Assembly (NCBI GenBank): GCA_963558655.1
Contig: CAUWHJ010000027.1
Span: 1-32,388, forward strand
Source of the DNA: UMGS1590 sp963558655
GTDB taxonomy: Bacteria; Bacillota; Peptococcia; Peptococcales; Peptococcaceae
Reading direction: 5' to 3'
Length of the DNA: 32,388 bases
Each line of letters starts with the position of its first letter. The stretch's first letter is position 1. Positions 16,174 to 23,673 of the stretch are shown in pieces. Below the pieces are notes generated by a model. That model was not told the DNA's origin, did not search any database, and saw nothing but the letters and a program-made list of their open reading frames with translations. Made by a program: the position numbers and the translations under genes.

Positions 16174-16593
16174 TTACTCGCCCTCCTTTTTTCCAAACAA
16201 AAAGTCAAGTGCGGCATCTGCATCTGCTTTGTTTTGCGCGGCTCGTTTCTCAGCTTCAGTCATTTCCGGCTGTGCTGGAGTAGCTTTCACATCATCGACA
16301 CCAGATTTTTTGGTATCGTCTGCGAGATTATCAAGCATGGTGTGCCCGATAGCCGCCTGAGACTGCATGGCTTTAAGCGCCAACTGTTCTGCGGTGAGTG
16401 GATGTTCCCCAAACTTTGCATCATCAAGCATTGTCTTATCTGCCACAGCAGACTGGATGCTTTCAATGCTTTGGATTCTTGCGCGTTCATCGGCAGCACC
16501 CTGGGTTCTGCCAGCATCGAACGCTTCTGCTCTTGCCTGTTCCATCAAATCCGGATAGGCTTCTTTGAGATCATTTAGATTTTTGATGTCCAT
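16174..16593 (-). CDS. Nested in-frame scaffold protein (139 aa), lambda Nu3-like
   Basis: An internal ATG at 16593 (MDIKNLNDLKEAYPD) is in frame with the protease and is preceded by AAAGGGATGATCAA, a fair ribosome site inside the coding sequence. It falls at the junction between protease and scaffold regions. The product would be only the charged helical scaffold, matching the arrangement of Nu3 inside lambda C. Supported by position and ribosome site only. Confidence 0.5.
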   Translation of the reverse strand: MDIKNLNDLKEAYPDLMEQARAEAFDAGRTQGAADERARIQSIESIQSAVADKTMLDDAKFGEHPLTAEQLALKAMQSQAAIGHTMLDNLADDTKKSGVDDVKATPAQPEMTEAEKRAAQNKADADAALDFLFGKKEGE

Positions 16594-17349
16594 TTGATCA
16601 TCCCTTTCATTAGATTGTTTATCGTCAGTGGCAGGAGCCACGTTCGACCGAATAGAGTTTGCTGGCATGATTGGCAAGCCAGCAGGAATGTTGTGCATCC
16701 CTTTGGTTGATAACTGCACGCCATTGACAATGATGTGTTTGCCGTCGTTCGTCAGGCTCATGGAGATATCCTCATCACCAATAACCTCATCTGCTAAACC
16801 AGCCTCAACAGCCTCTTGGCCAGTAAGCCATGTCTCTGCATCTACCATGCGCTTGATTTCATCGGCATCTCTGCCGCTGGCCTCTGCATAGACATTGACG
16901 GCGGTCTTATTGGCCGCGCGTAATTGCTTGCTCACTTGGTTCAAGTCATTAAGCTGATAGTAGCCAAACAAAAACCCCATGGCCTGATGGACCATGAGGT
17001 TGGAACCGGCGTTGACCTTGCGGGTGTCGCCAGCTTGAAAGATGAGTGATGCGGCAGATGCTGCCAGACCATCGTTAATGGTTGTGATATTTGCGGGTAG
17101 CGATTTTAAGCGATTATAAATCGCAAGCCCTGCATAGAGGTCACCGCCCACACTGTTGATATGCAGCGTAATGTTATCTTTTGTCTTTAATGTGTCGAGA
17201 TCCGCCAGCAATTCGCTGGCAACGATATAAGCCTCTTCTGTTGGCTCTCCGGTCCACAAATCTATAGGACGGTCAGTCACGACCTCTCCATACAAATCCA
17301 ACTCAGCATCATTGGTGCCAATCATCTTGATGTCATACGCTTTATTCAT
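16174..17349 (-). CDS. ClpP-fold prohead protease with C-terminal scaffold (391 aa)
   Basis: Head maturation protease. Residues from about 10 to 200 are a ClpP/S49-type serine protease. They include LHINSVGGDLYAGLAIYNRL, the catalytic Ser in DGLAASAASLI (about residue 98) and the His in LMVHQAMG (about 121). The C-terminal half (about 240-391) is charged, Ala/Gln rich and helical (AYPDLMEQARAEAFDAGRTQ), as in scaffold parts. I start at the ATG at 17349, inside the portal stop overlap, with AAGGTG in front. ATGs as far upstream as 17388 are possible. In lambda, gene C overlaps a nested scaffold gene, and a nested start is visible here too. Confidence 0.9.
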   Translation of the reverse strand: MNKAYDIKMIGTNDAELDLYGEVVTDRPIDLWTGEPTEEAYIVASELLADLDTLKTKDNITLHINSVGGDLYAGLAIYNRLKSLPANITTINDGLAASAASLIFQAGDTRKVNAGSNLMVHQAMGFLFGYYQLNDLNQVSKQLRAANKTAVNVYAEASGRDADEIKRMVDAETWLTGQEAVEAGLADEVIGDEDISMSLTNDGKHIIVNGVQLSTKGMHNIPAGLPIMPANSIRSNVAPATDDKQSNERDDQMDIKNLNDLKEAYPDLMEQARAEAFDAGRTQGAADERARIQSIESIQSAVADKTMLDDAKFGEHPLTAEQLALKAMQSQAAIGHTMLDNLADDTKKSGVDDVKATPAQPEMTEAEKRAAQNKADADAALDFLFGKKEGE

Positions 17350-18946
17350 CGGTTTGTTCACCTTCTTCACTTTGTTCATTCTGTTCACCGCCAGATTGTT
17401 CTTCCGGAGAGGGTTCTTCTATCTGTGATACAGCCTGTTGGGCACTTCCGTTGGCCTCTCTTAACAGTTCATTCTCTGTCGCTAGTTTAGCGGCGTTACT
17501 TTGATAGTCGCTGCCATTGAGTTTAATGGCCTCTGCCTCCCTTGTGGTAAGGCCCGCTTCAATAGCCATGGTTGCAGCCTGTACCTCTTTTGTTGGATCA
17601 AGCTGCCCTTGCGATGGTCCTATCCAATCGGCTTGCAAGTACGCACGGCGCACCAACGGGTCTGTCAAAAATCCTGGTGCAGAGATACGCCCAAGTGCTA
17701 CGGCCTCAGTGAGCCACAGTTCGTATGCTGGTTCACAAAAATCTTTAACCAACCACTCCCGACGCATCCGGAAAGCCTTCCATGCTTCAAGCAAAGCAGC
17801 ACGGCTGGCGCTGTAAGAGCTGTTGAAACTCATAAGCAGCAATTCCGCTGGAATTTCTAACGCCGCACCCACCTGCTCACACATCGACCGCATAAAAACA
17901 TCAAAGCCTGTCTGCGGATGTGTCGGTGCGCCAAAAGTGACATCTTCCCCGGGGTCCAGCATATTGATGGTTCCTGGTCCCATCTCGTACTCATTAGGGT
18001 CGCGAGAAATATCGTCCATTGGCACCTCGTTGAACGGAATGGCATCGCTACCGGCATCGGTCTTGACGAAAGCCGTGAAAAACGACTGTACCAACGCGGC
18101 CATAAGCTCTGATTCTGTGTATCGCCGCATCTGCAATAGCGGTTCCATGACCTGTGCCAGATAAGGGACTCCGCGGTACTGCTCAGGTCGCTCGGAATCC
18201 ATCACATGGAGGATGTTCGGTAGACCTGTGCGCCTGCCATACGCCTCGATGCGCCGGAACTCTGTGGGCTGCAAAGTGGCTTGATACGGATATGTGTTAG
18301 CAATGTGATAGGCGGCAATGCGCCCATTCGGCTGCACCTCTACCCCGTCATAGATGGCATTGCCATTGCTCGCTTTGCCTGTTGTGTTGATCGCAACAAT
18401 AGCGCCGCTTTCGACCGGCGTCCTTACACGATCAGCCTCGATAAGCTGCAGGCGTAAACTGTATGGCTGCCGCCCCGTTGCGGCAAAGCGCTTAACCAAT
18501 GCAAACACATCACCGCTCATGAGCCACGATAAAAGCGCCAACTGCTGCAAACCGTAAAAGTCGTTGATGCCAGTAGCATCACACGCATCTTTGCTGCCTG
18601 CCCATAAAGCAAACTCAGCCTCGGTATGTTTCTGCCATTCCTCGACTTGTTCCTGGGTCAAACCCAGCACATCACGATTGATGGTTGACTTAAGCCGTAA
18701 GCCACTACCAACGACATTGGTACGCACTCTCCGTAATGCACCAGTAGCGATTGGTGCACCCATGTAGAGCATTCTGCTACGTTGCCGCAACGTCCAGTTA
18801 TTAAGGTCAATGTCTTCCGCCGGATGACCACTGTCAGCACGGAAGCCCTTAAGTGATTTACGCGTATAACTGGCACCGGCATCACTGTATCCACGGTTGA
18901 CAATCTGATTGGTAAAGGCTTTCGTTCTGCTAAATCTTTTTGTCAC
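17342..18946 (-). CDS. Portal protein, lambda gpB-like (534 aa)
   Basis: Forms the ring at the head vertex through which DNA passes. Recognisable segments are RSRMLYMGAPIATGALRRVR, YRGVPYLAQVMEPLLQMRRY, SMCEQVGAALEIPAELLLMS and FNSSYSASRAALLEAWKAFR, a run typical of lambda-family portals. Length matches lambda gpB (533). I choose the GTG at 18946 (MTKRFSRTKAFTN), with AAGGGGTGA 4-5 nt upstream. The upstream ATG at 18970 follows a T run without a ribosome site, and the frame open to 18982 begins inside the terminator. The C-terminal tail is acidic and Gln/Glu rich and overlaps the protease gene by 8 bp. Confidence 0.93.
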   Translation of the reverse strand: MTKRFSRTKAFTNQIVNRGYSDAGASYTRKSLKGFRADSGHPAEDIDLNNWTLRQRSRMLYMGAPIATGALRRVRTNVVGSGLRLKSTINRDVLGLTQEQVEEWQKHTEAEFALWAGSKDACDATGINDFYGLQQLALLSWLMSGDVFALVKRFAATGRQPYSLRLQLIEADRVRTPVESGAIVAINTTGKASNGNAIYDGVEVQPNGRIAAYHIANTYPYQATLQPTEFRRIEAYGRRTGLPNILHVMDSERPEQYRGVPYLAQVMEPLLQMRRYTESELMAALVQSFFTAFVKTDAGSDAIPFNEVPMDDISRDPNEYEMGPGTINMLDPGEDVTFGAPTHPQTGFDVFMRSMCEQVGAALEIPAELLLMSFNSSYSASRAALLEAWKAFRMRREWLVKDFCEPAYELWLTEAVALGRISAPGFLTDPLVRRAYLQADWIGPSQGQLDPTKEVQAATMAIEAGLTTREAEAIKLNGSDYQSNAAKLATENELLREANGSAQQAVSQIEEPSPEEQSGGEQNEQSEEGEQTDE

Positions 18947-18971
18947 TGTCTCACCCCTTTCCGCGGGCATT

Positions 18972-18995
18972 AAAAAAGCCACCTTCTCAGGTAGC
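18972..18995 (-). terminator. Rho-independent terminator between the DUF6148 and portal genes
   Basis: On the minus strand GCTACCT-GAGA-AGGTGGC forms a 7-bp stem (one G-T wobble) with a 4-nt loop, followed immediately by TTTTTT. It sits 10 bp after the DUF6148 stop, within the long open frame preceding the portal start, which helps to place the portal start downstream. Partial read-through must occur, since portal and head genes follow without another visible promoter. Confidence 0.75.
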
Positions 18996-19005
18996 GTCTA
19001 TAAAA

Positions 19006-19263
19006 TTAAATATCACGGGGCACAACCCCAACGGCTTTTCGGCGTTTTCCACCGGCAAGTACGGCCTCTAACTCATCAATTTCTTTCTCAAGCTGTTGAA
19101 TCATGTCCCACAACTCACTCAAATCAAAGCGCGTTAGCGACCGGCTTCCGATGGTGTACTGTTTGACTTCGCCCTGCATGAGTTTCATTTCAGCTTTATA
19201 GCACTCTTCTAGCATCGCTTTTCGATGTTCAAGCCTCATTTTGATAACACTTTTACTGGCCAT
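19006..19263 (-). CDS. DUF6148-like/gpW-like small head protein (85 aa)
   Basis: An 85-residue helical protein between terminase and portal, the place of lambda gpW. The pattern YTIGSRSLTRFDLSELWDMI near residues 36-55 is characteristic of DUF6148 phage proteins. The remainder is an N-terminal helix (MRLEHRKAMLEECYKAEMKL) and a second one rich in Glu (LEKEIDELEAVLAGGK). AGGAGGT precedes the ATG. It probably helps close the portal or head-tail joint, by position. It is followed by a strong terminator hairpin. Confidence 0.8.
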   Translation of the reverse strand: MASKSVIKMRLEHRKAMLEECYKAEMKLMQGEVKQYTIGSRSLTRFDLSELWDMIQQLEKEIDELEAVLAGGKRRKAVGVVPRDI

Positions 19264-19315
19264 TTCGTACCTCCTATGACACTAATTGGCTGGTTGACAC
19301 TACTTTCACACCGTT

Positions 19316-21235
19316 TTACCACGCATCCTGGAACGCATTTTGCCGTTTGGCCTTGGCTTTACGCCGTGGAGGTTCCGGTGGCTTCTTCCATTCACCATTT
19401 TGTTCTTTGATTTTTCGCTCGATAGCGTCCATATCCGGGTCTAAAATATACAGCGCCGCCGTGGCGTAGTTACGACAGTCAAGCGCCTCGTTGCGCTCAT
19501 GGCCGGGCAGCTTAACCCACACATACTTTGTACGACCGTTGGTCACTTGCAGCTCTTGCCGCTCCGACAAAAGCCCTGCAAAATAAGTGTAATCATAACC
19601 GGCATCCTCTCTGCGAGGGAAATGGCAATATTTTGGCCCGGGTTCAACCACTCGCAACGCCCCATTAAGTATTGCTGTTTTACCAGCATCTACACCGATG
19701 GTGTAGAGATAGGTCTTAGCGATGGCACGGCCATTAACCACAATATCCACTTTGCTTGGCGGCTTGGTATATGGCACGCCCTCACCACCTTTGCCTTTGA
19801 CTGCAAAGACGCGCTTGCCAAGTCGTGCCCGACACTGCTTATACACCTCTTGTGTTTTGTGCCCGCCAGAGTCAACAAGGGTAAGTGCAATTTTTAAACC
19901 TCGGCCATTTGCAAACTTATAAACGTGGTCAAGATAACCATCCAACCTTAACCACGGTGCATCGTCGGACGGGTCGCCCTGAATGACAAATTTCTTGATG
20001 CCCCAGCTCTCTTGGTAATGCCCCCAGCCGACAACCTCGCCCTCTAGGCGGTCGTCCTGCACGTCAACACCGCAAGTTAGCACAAGCACGCCCTCTGGTA
20101 GCTCAATTGGCGTACCATCATCACGCGTACCGTAGTCCTCGCGCCGCGCCAGCATAGTATCCTCATCGGCCAGGTCGCCGCGGTCCTCCCACAGCTCGCC
20201 CAGCATGGTGTTGTACACAACCTTTAGACGCTGTGGATCTTTGCGAGCCACAAGGAAAGAGTAGATCACTTTCTCCCATGACTGCCACGGGCTGCTGAAA
20301 GCATTCAGCCAAAATGACCTGTGCCCGCGTTCCAATGCCGCGGGATTTTCTGCAATCCATTTCGCAGGCTGCTTACGCATTTCTGGCTCCGAAAACTCAA
20401 AGCCGCATTGCGGGCAGCGCCAACCGATGTGCGTGATTTTGTAATCCTTTTTGCGACCGCTGCCGATGGTATCAAAGTCAAAAACGATATTATCAAACAC
20501 AATGTTGCTATATTCCCCACAATTGGGGCATTGATGACACCAGCGTTCACGCGTACCCTCAAGAAAAGATTTCTCGATAGGTGATTCACCTTTGTTTGTC
20601 GGTGTGGAAACATCTACCATTTTGGCGTTGTAAAATGTTGTGGTACGCGCCTCAGCAAGCGCCCATGGATCGCCCTCAGTACCAGCCGATAACGCCCAGC
20701 GGTCACGCTCATCACCCAACACATACTTTGCTGGTGTAGACGCTAACCCGCTGGCGCTGTTACTACCGACAATCGTTAGCATTCCGCCGGGGAATGATTT
20801 TTGCAGCATGGTGTTGCCGCTATCCCTCGATTTTATATCGGCGACTTTGCGCCGCAAGGTGTGACTGTCGCGTATCATTGGTGCAATGCGGAGGCGGCTG
20901 AACTTTTTAGCATCGTCAATAGTCGGTTGTATGTAGAGTATAGAGCCAGGGTCTTGGTCGATGATGTAACCAATGATGTTAAGCTCAAGCTCAGATTTGC
21001 CAACCTGCGACGATGCAACAAGTGAGATTTTCTTAATCCGCGGATCTGTAAATGCATCCATGATTTCAACAAGATAGGGCGTTCTGGCATTACGCCACGG
21101 ACCAGCCTCCGCACTGTTTTCGCGAGAAAGTACGCGATACTGTTCCGCCCATTCGCTAACCGTGAGATCGGCAGGCGGGCGATAATTTTTGAACGCATGG
21201 GCAAATGTCGTTGTTACTTTAGGCATCGCCATCAT
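19316..21235 (-). CDS. Terminase large subunit, lambda gpA-like (639 aa)
   Basis: The packaging motor ATPase and nuclease. The N-terminal part shows TVSEWAEQYRVLSREN. The Walker A variant ASSQVGKS is at 74-81 and the Walker B region YVLGDERDRW at 171-180. A Cys-rich metal site (CHQCPNCG, later WRCPQCGFEF) lies between about 240 and 300. The nuclease half holds LVLTCGVDVQDDRLEGEVVG and LTLVDSGGH. Length is close to lambda gpA (641). Several in-frame ATGs (21235, 21232, 21226) leave the first residue uncertain. It overlaps the small-subunit gene and is followed after 52 bp by the DUF6148 gene. Confidence 0.95.
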   Translation of the reverse strand: MMAMPKVTTTFAHAFKNYRPPADLTVSEWAEQYRVLSRENSAEAGPWRNARTPYLVEIMDAFTDPRIKKISLVASSQVGKSELELNIIGYIIDQDPGSILYIQPTIDDAKKFSRLRIAPMIRDSHTLRRKVADIKSRDSGNTMLQKSFPGGMLTIVGSNSASGLASTPAKYVLGDERDRWALSAGTEGDPWALAEARTTTFYNAKMVDVSTPTNKGESPIEKSFLEGTRERWCHQCPNCGEYSNIVFDNIVFDFDTIGSGRKKDYKITHIGWRCPQCGFEFSEPEMRKQPAKWIAENPAALERGHRSFWLNAFSSPWQSWEKVIYSFLVARKDPQRLKVVYNTMLGELWEDRGDLADEDTMLARREDYGTRDDGTPIELPEGVLVLTCGVDVQDDRLEGEVVGWGHYQESWGIKKFVIQGDPSDDAPWLRLDGYLDHVYKFANGRGLKIALTLVDSGGHKTQEVYKQCRARLGKRVFAVKGKGGEGVPYTKPPSKVDIVVNGRAIAKTYLYTIGVDAGKTAILNGALRVVEPGPKYCHFPRREDAGYDYTYFAGLLSERQELQVTNGRTKYVWVKLPGHERNEALDCRNYATAALYILDPDMDAIERKIKEQNGEWKKPPEPPRRKAKAKRQNAFQDAW

Positions 21236-21767
21236 CCCTGTCTTTCCACCCTTGCCGCTCTCTTACGCGGCGGGCGTACTCATCAGGATCATATTTATAG
21301 TCCGCAAGGCTATCCAATACAAAATTGATTTCTTTCTTCACGCGTGCCGCCTGCTCCGCTGCCGTGTGCGTACCAGCTAGATCCACAGCCAGTTTCCCGG
21401 GCAAGGCCATAAGCATCGAACGAAAATAGAGGACGTGGTCTGTGGTAATAGCTTCAACATCCTCGGCGCGATGGAGCTCACCTTGCATTTCTCTAAGCTC
21501 AAGTTCTGCCATCTCTGCTTTAGCCTGCTTAATGCGTGCCTCCCCATCGAGCTTATCTTTTTCAAGTTCCGGATTGTCTTTTTGTTTTTTCCCGTTTGCC
21601 TTAGAACTGAGATGCTTGATATAGCTTTGGACAGTTTCGATAAGATCGTATTTGCCTGGACTGCCTTCACTGCGAATCACGCCATCTTCGCGGAGTTGTC
21701 GTATGCGCCGAGTGGTAAGCCCAAACAGTTGAGCAACATCTTTACCTGATAATTTCTGTGTCTCCAA
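21219..21767 (-). CDS. Terminase small subunit, Nu1-like (182 aa)
   Basis: This DNA-packaging recognition subunit has an N-terminal winged-helix/excisionase-like domain (QKLSGKDVAQLFGLTTRRIR, then QLREDGVIRSEGSPGKYDL, residues 4-42), a lysine-rich linker (SSKANGKKQKDNPELEKDK) and a long helical C-terminal region that probably contacts the large subunit. Length matches lambda gpNu1 (181 residues). The start is TTG at 21767, with GGAGGT at 6 nt, and no ATG gives the same domain. The last codons overlap the large-subunit gene by 17 bp. Confidence 0.9.
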   Translation of the reverse strand: METQKLSGKDVAQLFGLTTRRIRQLREDGVIRSEGSPGKYDLIETVQSYIKHLSSKANGKKQKDNPELEKDKLDGEARIKQAKAEMAELELREMQGELHRAEDVEAITTDHVLYFRSMLMALPGKLAVDLAGTHTAAEQAARVKKEINFVLDSLADYKYDPDEYARRVRERQGWKDRDDGDA

Positions 21768-21897
21768 AGCCTCACCTCCAATGGAACGGAAATATACTTA
21801 AAAAAATTTTCTAAAACTAGATGATTTTTGGGCTCACGAGCACCGCAGATACTAATCTGTATAGAAGAACCTACTAAATTTATAAAGCACCGTGGCA
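21768..21897. other. 130-bp gap upstream of the terminase small subunit: possible cos/packaging site
   Basis: No gene fits. Small inverted repeats are present: CAGAT-TAGT-ATCTG, and GCTC-GT-GAGC a few bases later, in the part nearest the gpZ-like gene, followed by an A/T run. In lambda the cos site lies immediately upstream of Nu1, and the small subunit here is Nu1-like, so this is a reasonable place for the phage's packaging site. Nothing in the sequence proves it. Confidence 0.3.
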
Positions 21898-22563
21898 TTA
21901 CTTTAAAATTTGATCTGTGTGGTGATTAAATCTTTTCTCAATACCCTCATTAAATTTCTCTGCAACACCAGGCTTAAGATTGCCGTCTCCATCCTTAATC
22001 ATCTGAGGCACGGACAAAGTCTTAATAACATGATCCATTGGCCCACCACTTGTGCTGCCCCCATATCTTGTACGCTGAAAAGGAATGTGCGTTGTGGCAT
22101 CTACTCTCTTTGCCCCTGTGGTTTGTAGCATTGGTGGAGAGGATGGGCTTGTGCGCCTCCCCTTCCCCTGAAAGTTTTGGCCCAATTGCTTACGTTGTCG
22201 TTTGTTAATCTTTTTAACACGGCCTATCGTTGCACGCTTACCACGTTTAATGGTTGCCTTAATGGTATAAGCCCCTGGCTTAGGTTTATCCGGCGACATT
22301 TTAAAGTTTGATGGTGATAGCAATCCGCCGCTGTACTTAAGTTCAAGCGTTCCAAGGTTACTACCTGTAATTGTTAACTTTGCCTTGTCTTTTACCTGAG
22401 ATGATGATAACCCGTAGTCTTTAGCTATACCTTTAGCAATCCAACCAGGCGCACGGCTCTTAATGTCGCTGACGGTTCGCGTCATAGCCTTCTCAGACTT
22501 TTTTGCTATTTTCTGTAATTCTTTGACTGCTGCTGCATCATCCAGCGTTACCTTTACAGCCAT
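21898..22563 (-). CDS. Minor tail protein Z-like (gpZ family, 221 aa)
   Basis: A basic protein of 221 residues. The N-terminal half carries helices (VKELQKIAKKSEKAMTRTVS) and the pattern RAPGWIAKGIAKDYGLSSSQ, a match to the prophage minor tail protein Z family, whose lambda member acts in tail completion. The middle is rich in Lys/Arg (KRGKRATIGRVKKINKRQRK). The C-terminal part contains PMDHVIKTLSVPQMI. AGGAGGTGAGGAT precedes the ATG. Its place is odd: the first gene of the late operon, before the terminase, not among tail genes. A role in tail completion or as a DNA-packaging partner are both open. Confidence 0.7.
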   Translation of the reverse strand: MAVKVTLDDAAAVKELQKIAKKSEKAMTRTVSDIKSRAPGWIAKGIAKDYGLSSSQVKDKAKLTITGSNLGTLELKYSGGLLSPSNFKMSPDKPKPGAYTIKATIKRGKRATIGRVKKINKRQRKQLGQNFQGKGRRTSPSSPPMLQTTGAKRVDATTHIPFQRTRYGGSTSGGPMDHVIKTLSVPQMIKDGDGNLKPGVAEKFNEGIEKRFNHHTDQILK

Positions 22564-22583
22564 ATCCTCACCTCCTAAAATTA

Positions 22584-22621
22584 GATATAAAAATACCGCG
22601 TCCTGCTCGTGAACGCGGTAT
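22584..22621 (-). terminator. Hairpin with U-rich tail in the leader of the late operon
   Basis: On the minus strand ATACCGCGT (22621-22613) pairs with ACGCGGTAT (22601-22593), nine base pairs around an 11-nt loop, followed by TTTTATATC. It lies after the candidate late promoter and 20 bp before the ribosome site of the gpZ-like gene. It therefore either ends leftover early transcripts and part of the late ones, or is the target of an antitermination step. Confidence 0.65.
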
Positions 22622-22721
22622 GTCGAAAGGAGGGAATCCAGAAAAACAGATACTTAGAAAAAAGGGGAGATTTTTAATAAATGAGTGAATGATTTGTCTA
22701 CCAATTTCCCTCAATCTTCCT

Positions 22722-22757
22722 AGTTTATATTGTATCAGCTTTTCGACTGACATTTAC
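22722..22757 (-). promoter_or_regulatory. Candidate late promoter with extended -10 (TGATACAAT) and no -35 box
   Basis: TACAAT occupies 22734-22729 on the minus strand, preceded by TGA, giving the TGn extended -10. Seventeen bases further upstream the sequence is GTAAAT, unlike TTGACA, so the promoter should be weak alone. The GTCAGT array overlaps and extends upstream of the -35 position. This is the layout of an activator-dependent promoter. It would drive the gpZ-like, terminase, head and tail genes. The leader to the first gene would be about 160 nt. Confidence 0.65.
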
Positions 22758-22781
22758 TGACACTTACTGACATTTACTGAC
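22742..22781 (-). repeat. Four GTCAGT hexamers phased at exactly 10 bp (10-bp unit GTCAGTAAAT)
   Basis: On the minus strand GTCAGT begins at 22781, 22771, 22761 and 22751, each exactly 10 bp after the last, with AAAT or AAGT filling most units. The first copy contains the stop codon of the regulator gene. One helical turn between copies puts all on the same face of DNA. The array ends at about -35 relative to the extended -10 box that follows, an arrangement expected of activator-binding sites. Confidence 0.85.
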
Positions 22782-23180
22782 AACTTTTTCAAACTCTTTT
22801 AACGCCTCACCATGAAGCCTAAATATCGTTCTAGGATTGTACTGTAATTTATTTGCTATATCGTCCCAATCTTTACACTGAATGTATCGTAACAACAATA
22901 CATTTCTAAGTTCACTACCATCAATGCTCATGATATAGTCAATCGCATTCTGCTTTTTATCTACCAATTCCGAAACATATTGCGCACATTTTAGCTGCAT
23001 ATTGGCAAGCTCTGCGACATAATCAGCCATGTTTTTTCCTTGCGCTCCGCGCGGCATATCAGATAGCTCCATAGATTTTAAGCCTTCTGCTGCGTGCCTT
23101 AGTTGCACGATTTGGTCGTTCAAAGTCTTTATTTCTAAATCCATTTTTCGGATGTCTTTCAAAAACTCCTTAGCCGTCAC
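22764..23180 (-). CDS. ArpU/DUF1492-type late transcription regulator (138 aa)
   Basis: This 138-residue protein has a coiled-coil N-terminal half (MDLEIKTLNDQIVQLRHAAE). Its C-terminal helix-turn-helix is of the sigma-70 region-4 type: LRNVLLLRYIQCKDWDDIAN, then KLQYNPRTIFRLHGEALKEF, near residues 91-130. Phage proteins of the ArpU/RinA/DUF1492 group act as activators of late (packaging and lysis) operons. The start is GTG with GGAGG at 7 nt. The stop codon lies inside the first of four 10-bp-phased GTCAGT hexamers, directly upstream of a -10 box and the packaging genes, which is where such an activator would bind. Confidence 0.85.
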   Translation of the reverse strand: MTAKEFLKDIRKMDLEIKTLNDQIVQLRHAAEGLKSMELSDMPRGAQGKNMADYVAELANMQLKCAQYVSELVDKKQNAIDYIMSIDGSELRNVLLLRYIQCKDWDDIANKLQYNPRTIFRLHGEALKEFEKVVSKCQ

Positions 23181-23383
23181 TCTAACACCTCCATCATTTC
23201 ATACATTTTGTGCCCGCACGCAGGGCATTCGGCATAATCAGCCTTTGCTAAACACCCACAGTATTTGCATTAGAAAACAACACTTTCTGTATGCCATCCC
23301 TGTAACTTCAAATAATTCCATGCGGAATTGACGTGCTCCCTATGCTCAGGTTCTTGTTCAAAATCTTTTTCATAGTGTGTCAT
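23177..23383 (-). pseudogene. Small zinc-ribbon gene interrupted by one in-frame TAA (37 + 30 codons)
   Basis: A start at 23383 overlaps the previous stop as ATGA. The frame reads MTHYEKDFEQEPEHREHVNS and ends after 37 codons at TAA (23272-23270). The same frame continues without a break for 30 more codons: CKYCGC, then AECPACGHKMYEMMEVLE. It ends at a TGA that overlaps the GTG start of the regulator. The second part is a complete zinc ribbon (C-x2-C and C-x2-C) but has no usable start of its own: the ATG overlapping the TAA is in another frame and gives only 10 codons. One base change would restore a 68-residue protein. Read-through or a sequencing error are alternatives. Confidence 0.7.
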
Positions 23384-23673
23384 TCTATCTCCTCCAATTT
23401 CATCCCTGTGTAGTCTTCAAACCACTCCAGTGCGTCCTCAATCTCAAAAAGCCCTGCATCCCAATCACGGAATTTCTGCAACATATTAACCACAAACCGT
23501 TCGATCCTTGCAGGTCCAAAATCATATACATCATGCAAGCTCATTGCTGCAAAAACAATAGCTGCAATGCTCAAATCTTTAGACGCCTTTGCCATGGCCT
23601 CACGTATGCTTTTCTGCACGTCAGCCATTGTGGCAGGCACACGCCGTGGATTAGTCTTTTTCTTCTTTGCCAT
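23380..23673 (-). CDS. Conserved small phage protein, basic N-terminus (97 aa)
   Basis: I start at MAKKKKTNPRR (23673), which has GGAGG 7 nt upstream. The longer frame open to 23781 lies within the preceding gene. The protein has a basic tail, a helical middle (VQKSIREAMAKASKDLSIAA, then VFAAMSLHDVYDFG) and an acidic C-terminal region (DWDAGLFEIEDALEWFEDYTG). Similar proteins sit just upstream of late regulators in Bacillota phages, but I know no function. The stop overlaps the next start by ATGA. Confidence 0.7.
   Translation of the reverse strand: MAKKKKTNPRRVPATMADVQKSIREAMAKASKDLSIAAIVFAAMSLHDVYDFGPARIERFVVNMLQKFRDWDAGLFEIEDALEWFEDYTGMKLEEIE

Noticed and set aside
18947..18982. Portal start at 18982 or 18970
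   Set aside because: 18982 lies inside the terminator hairpin and 18970 follows a T run without a ribosome site; GTG at 18946 has one.
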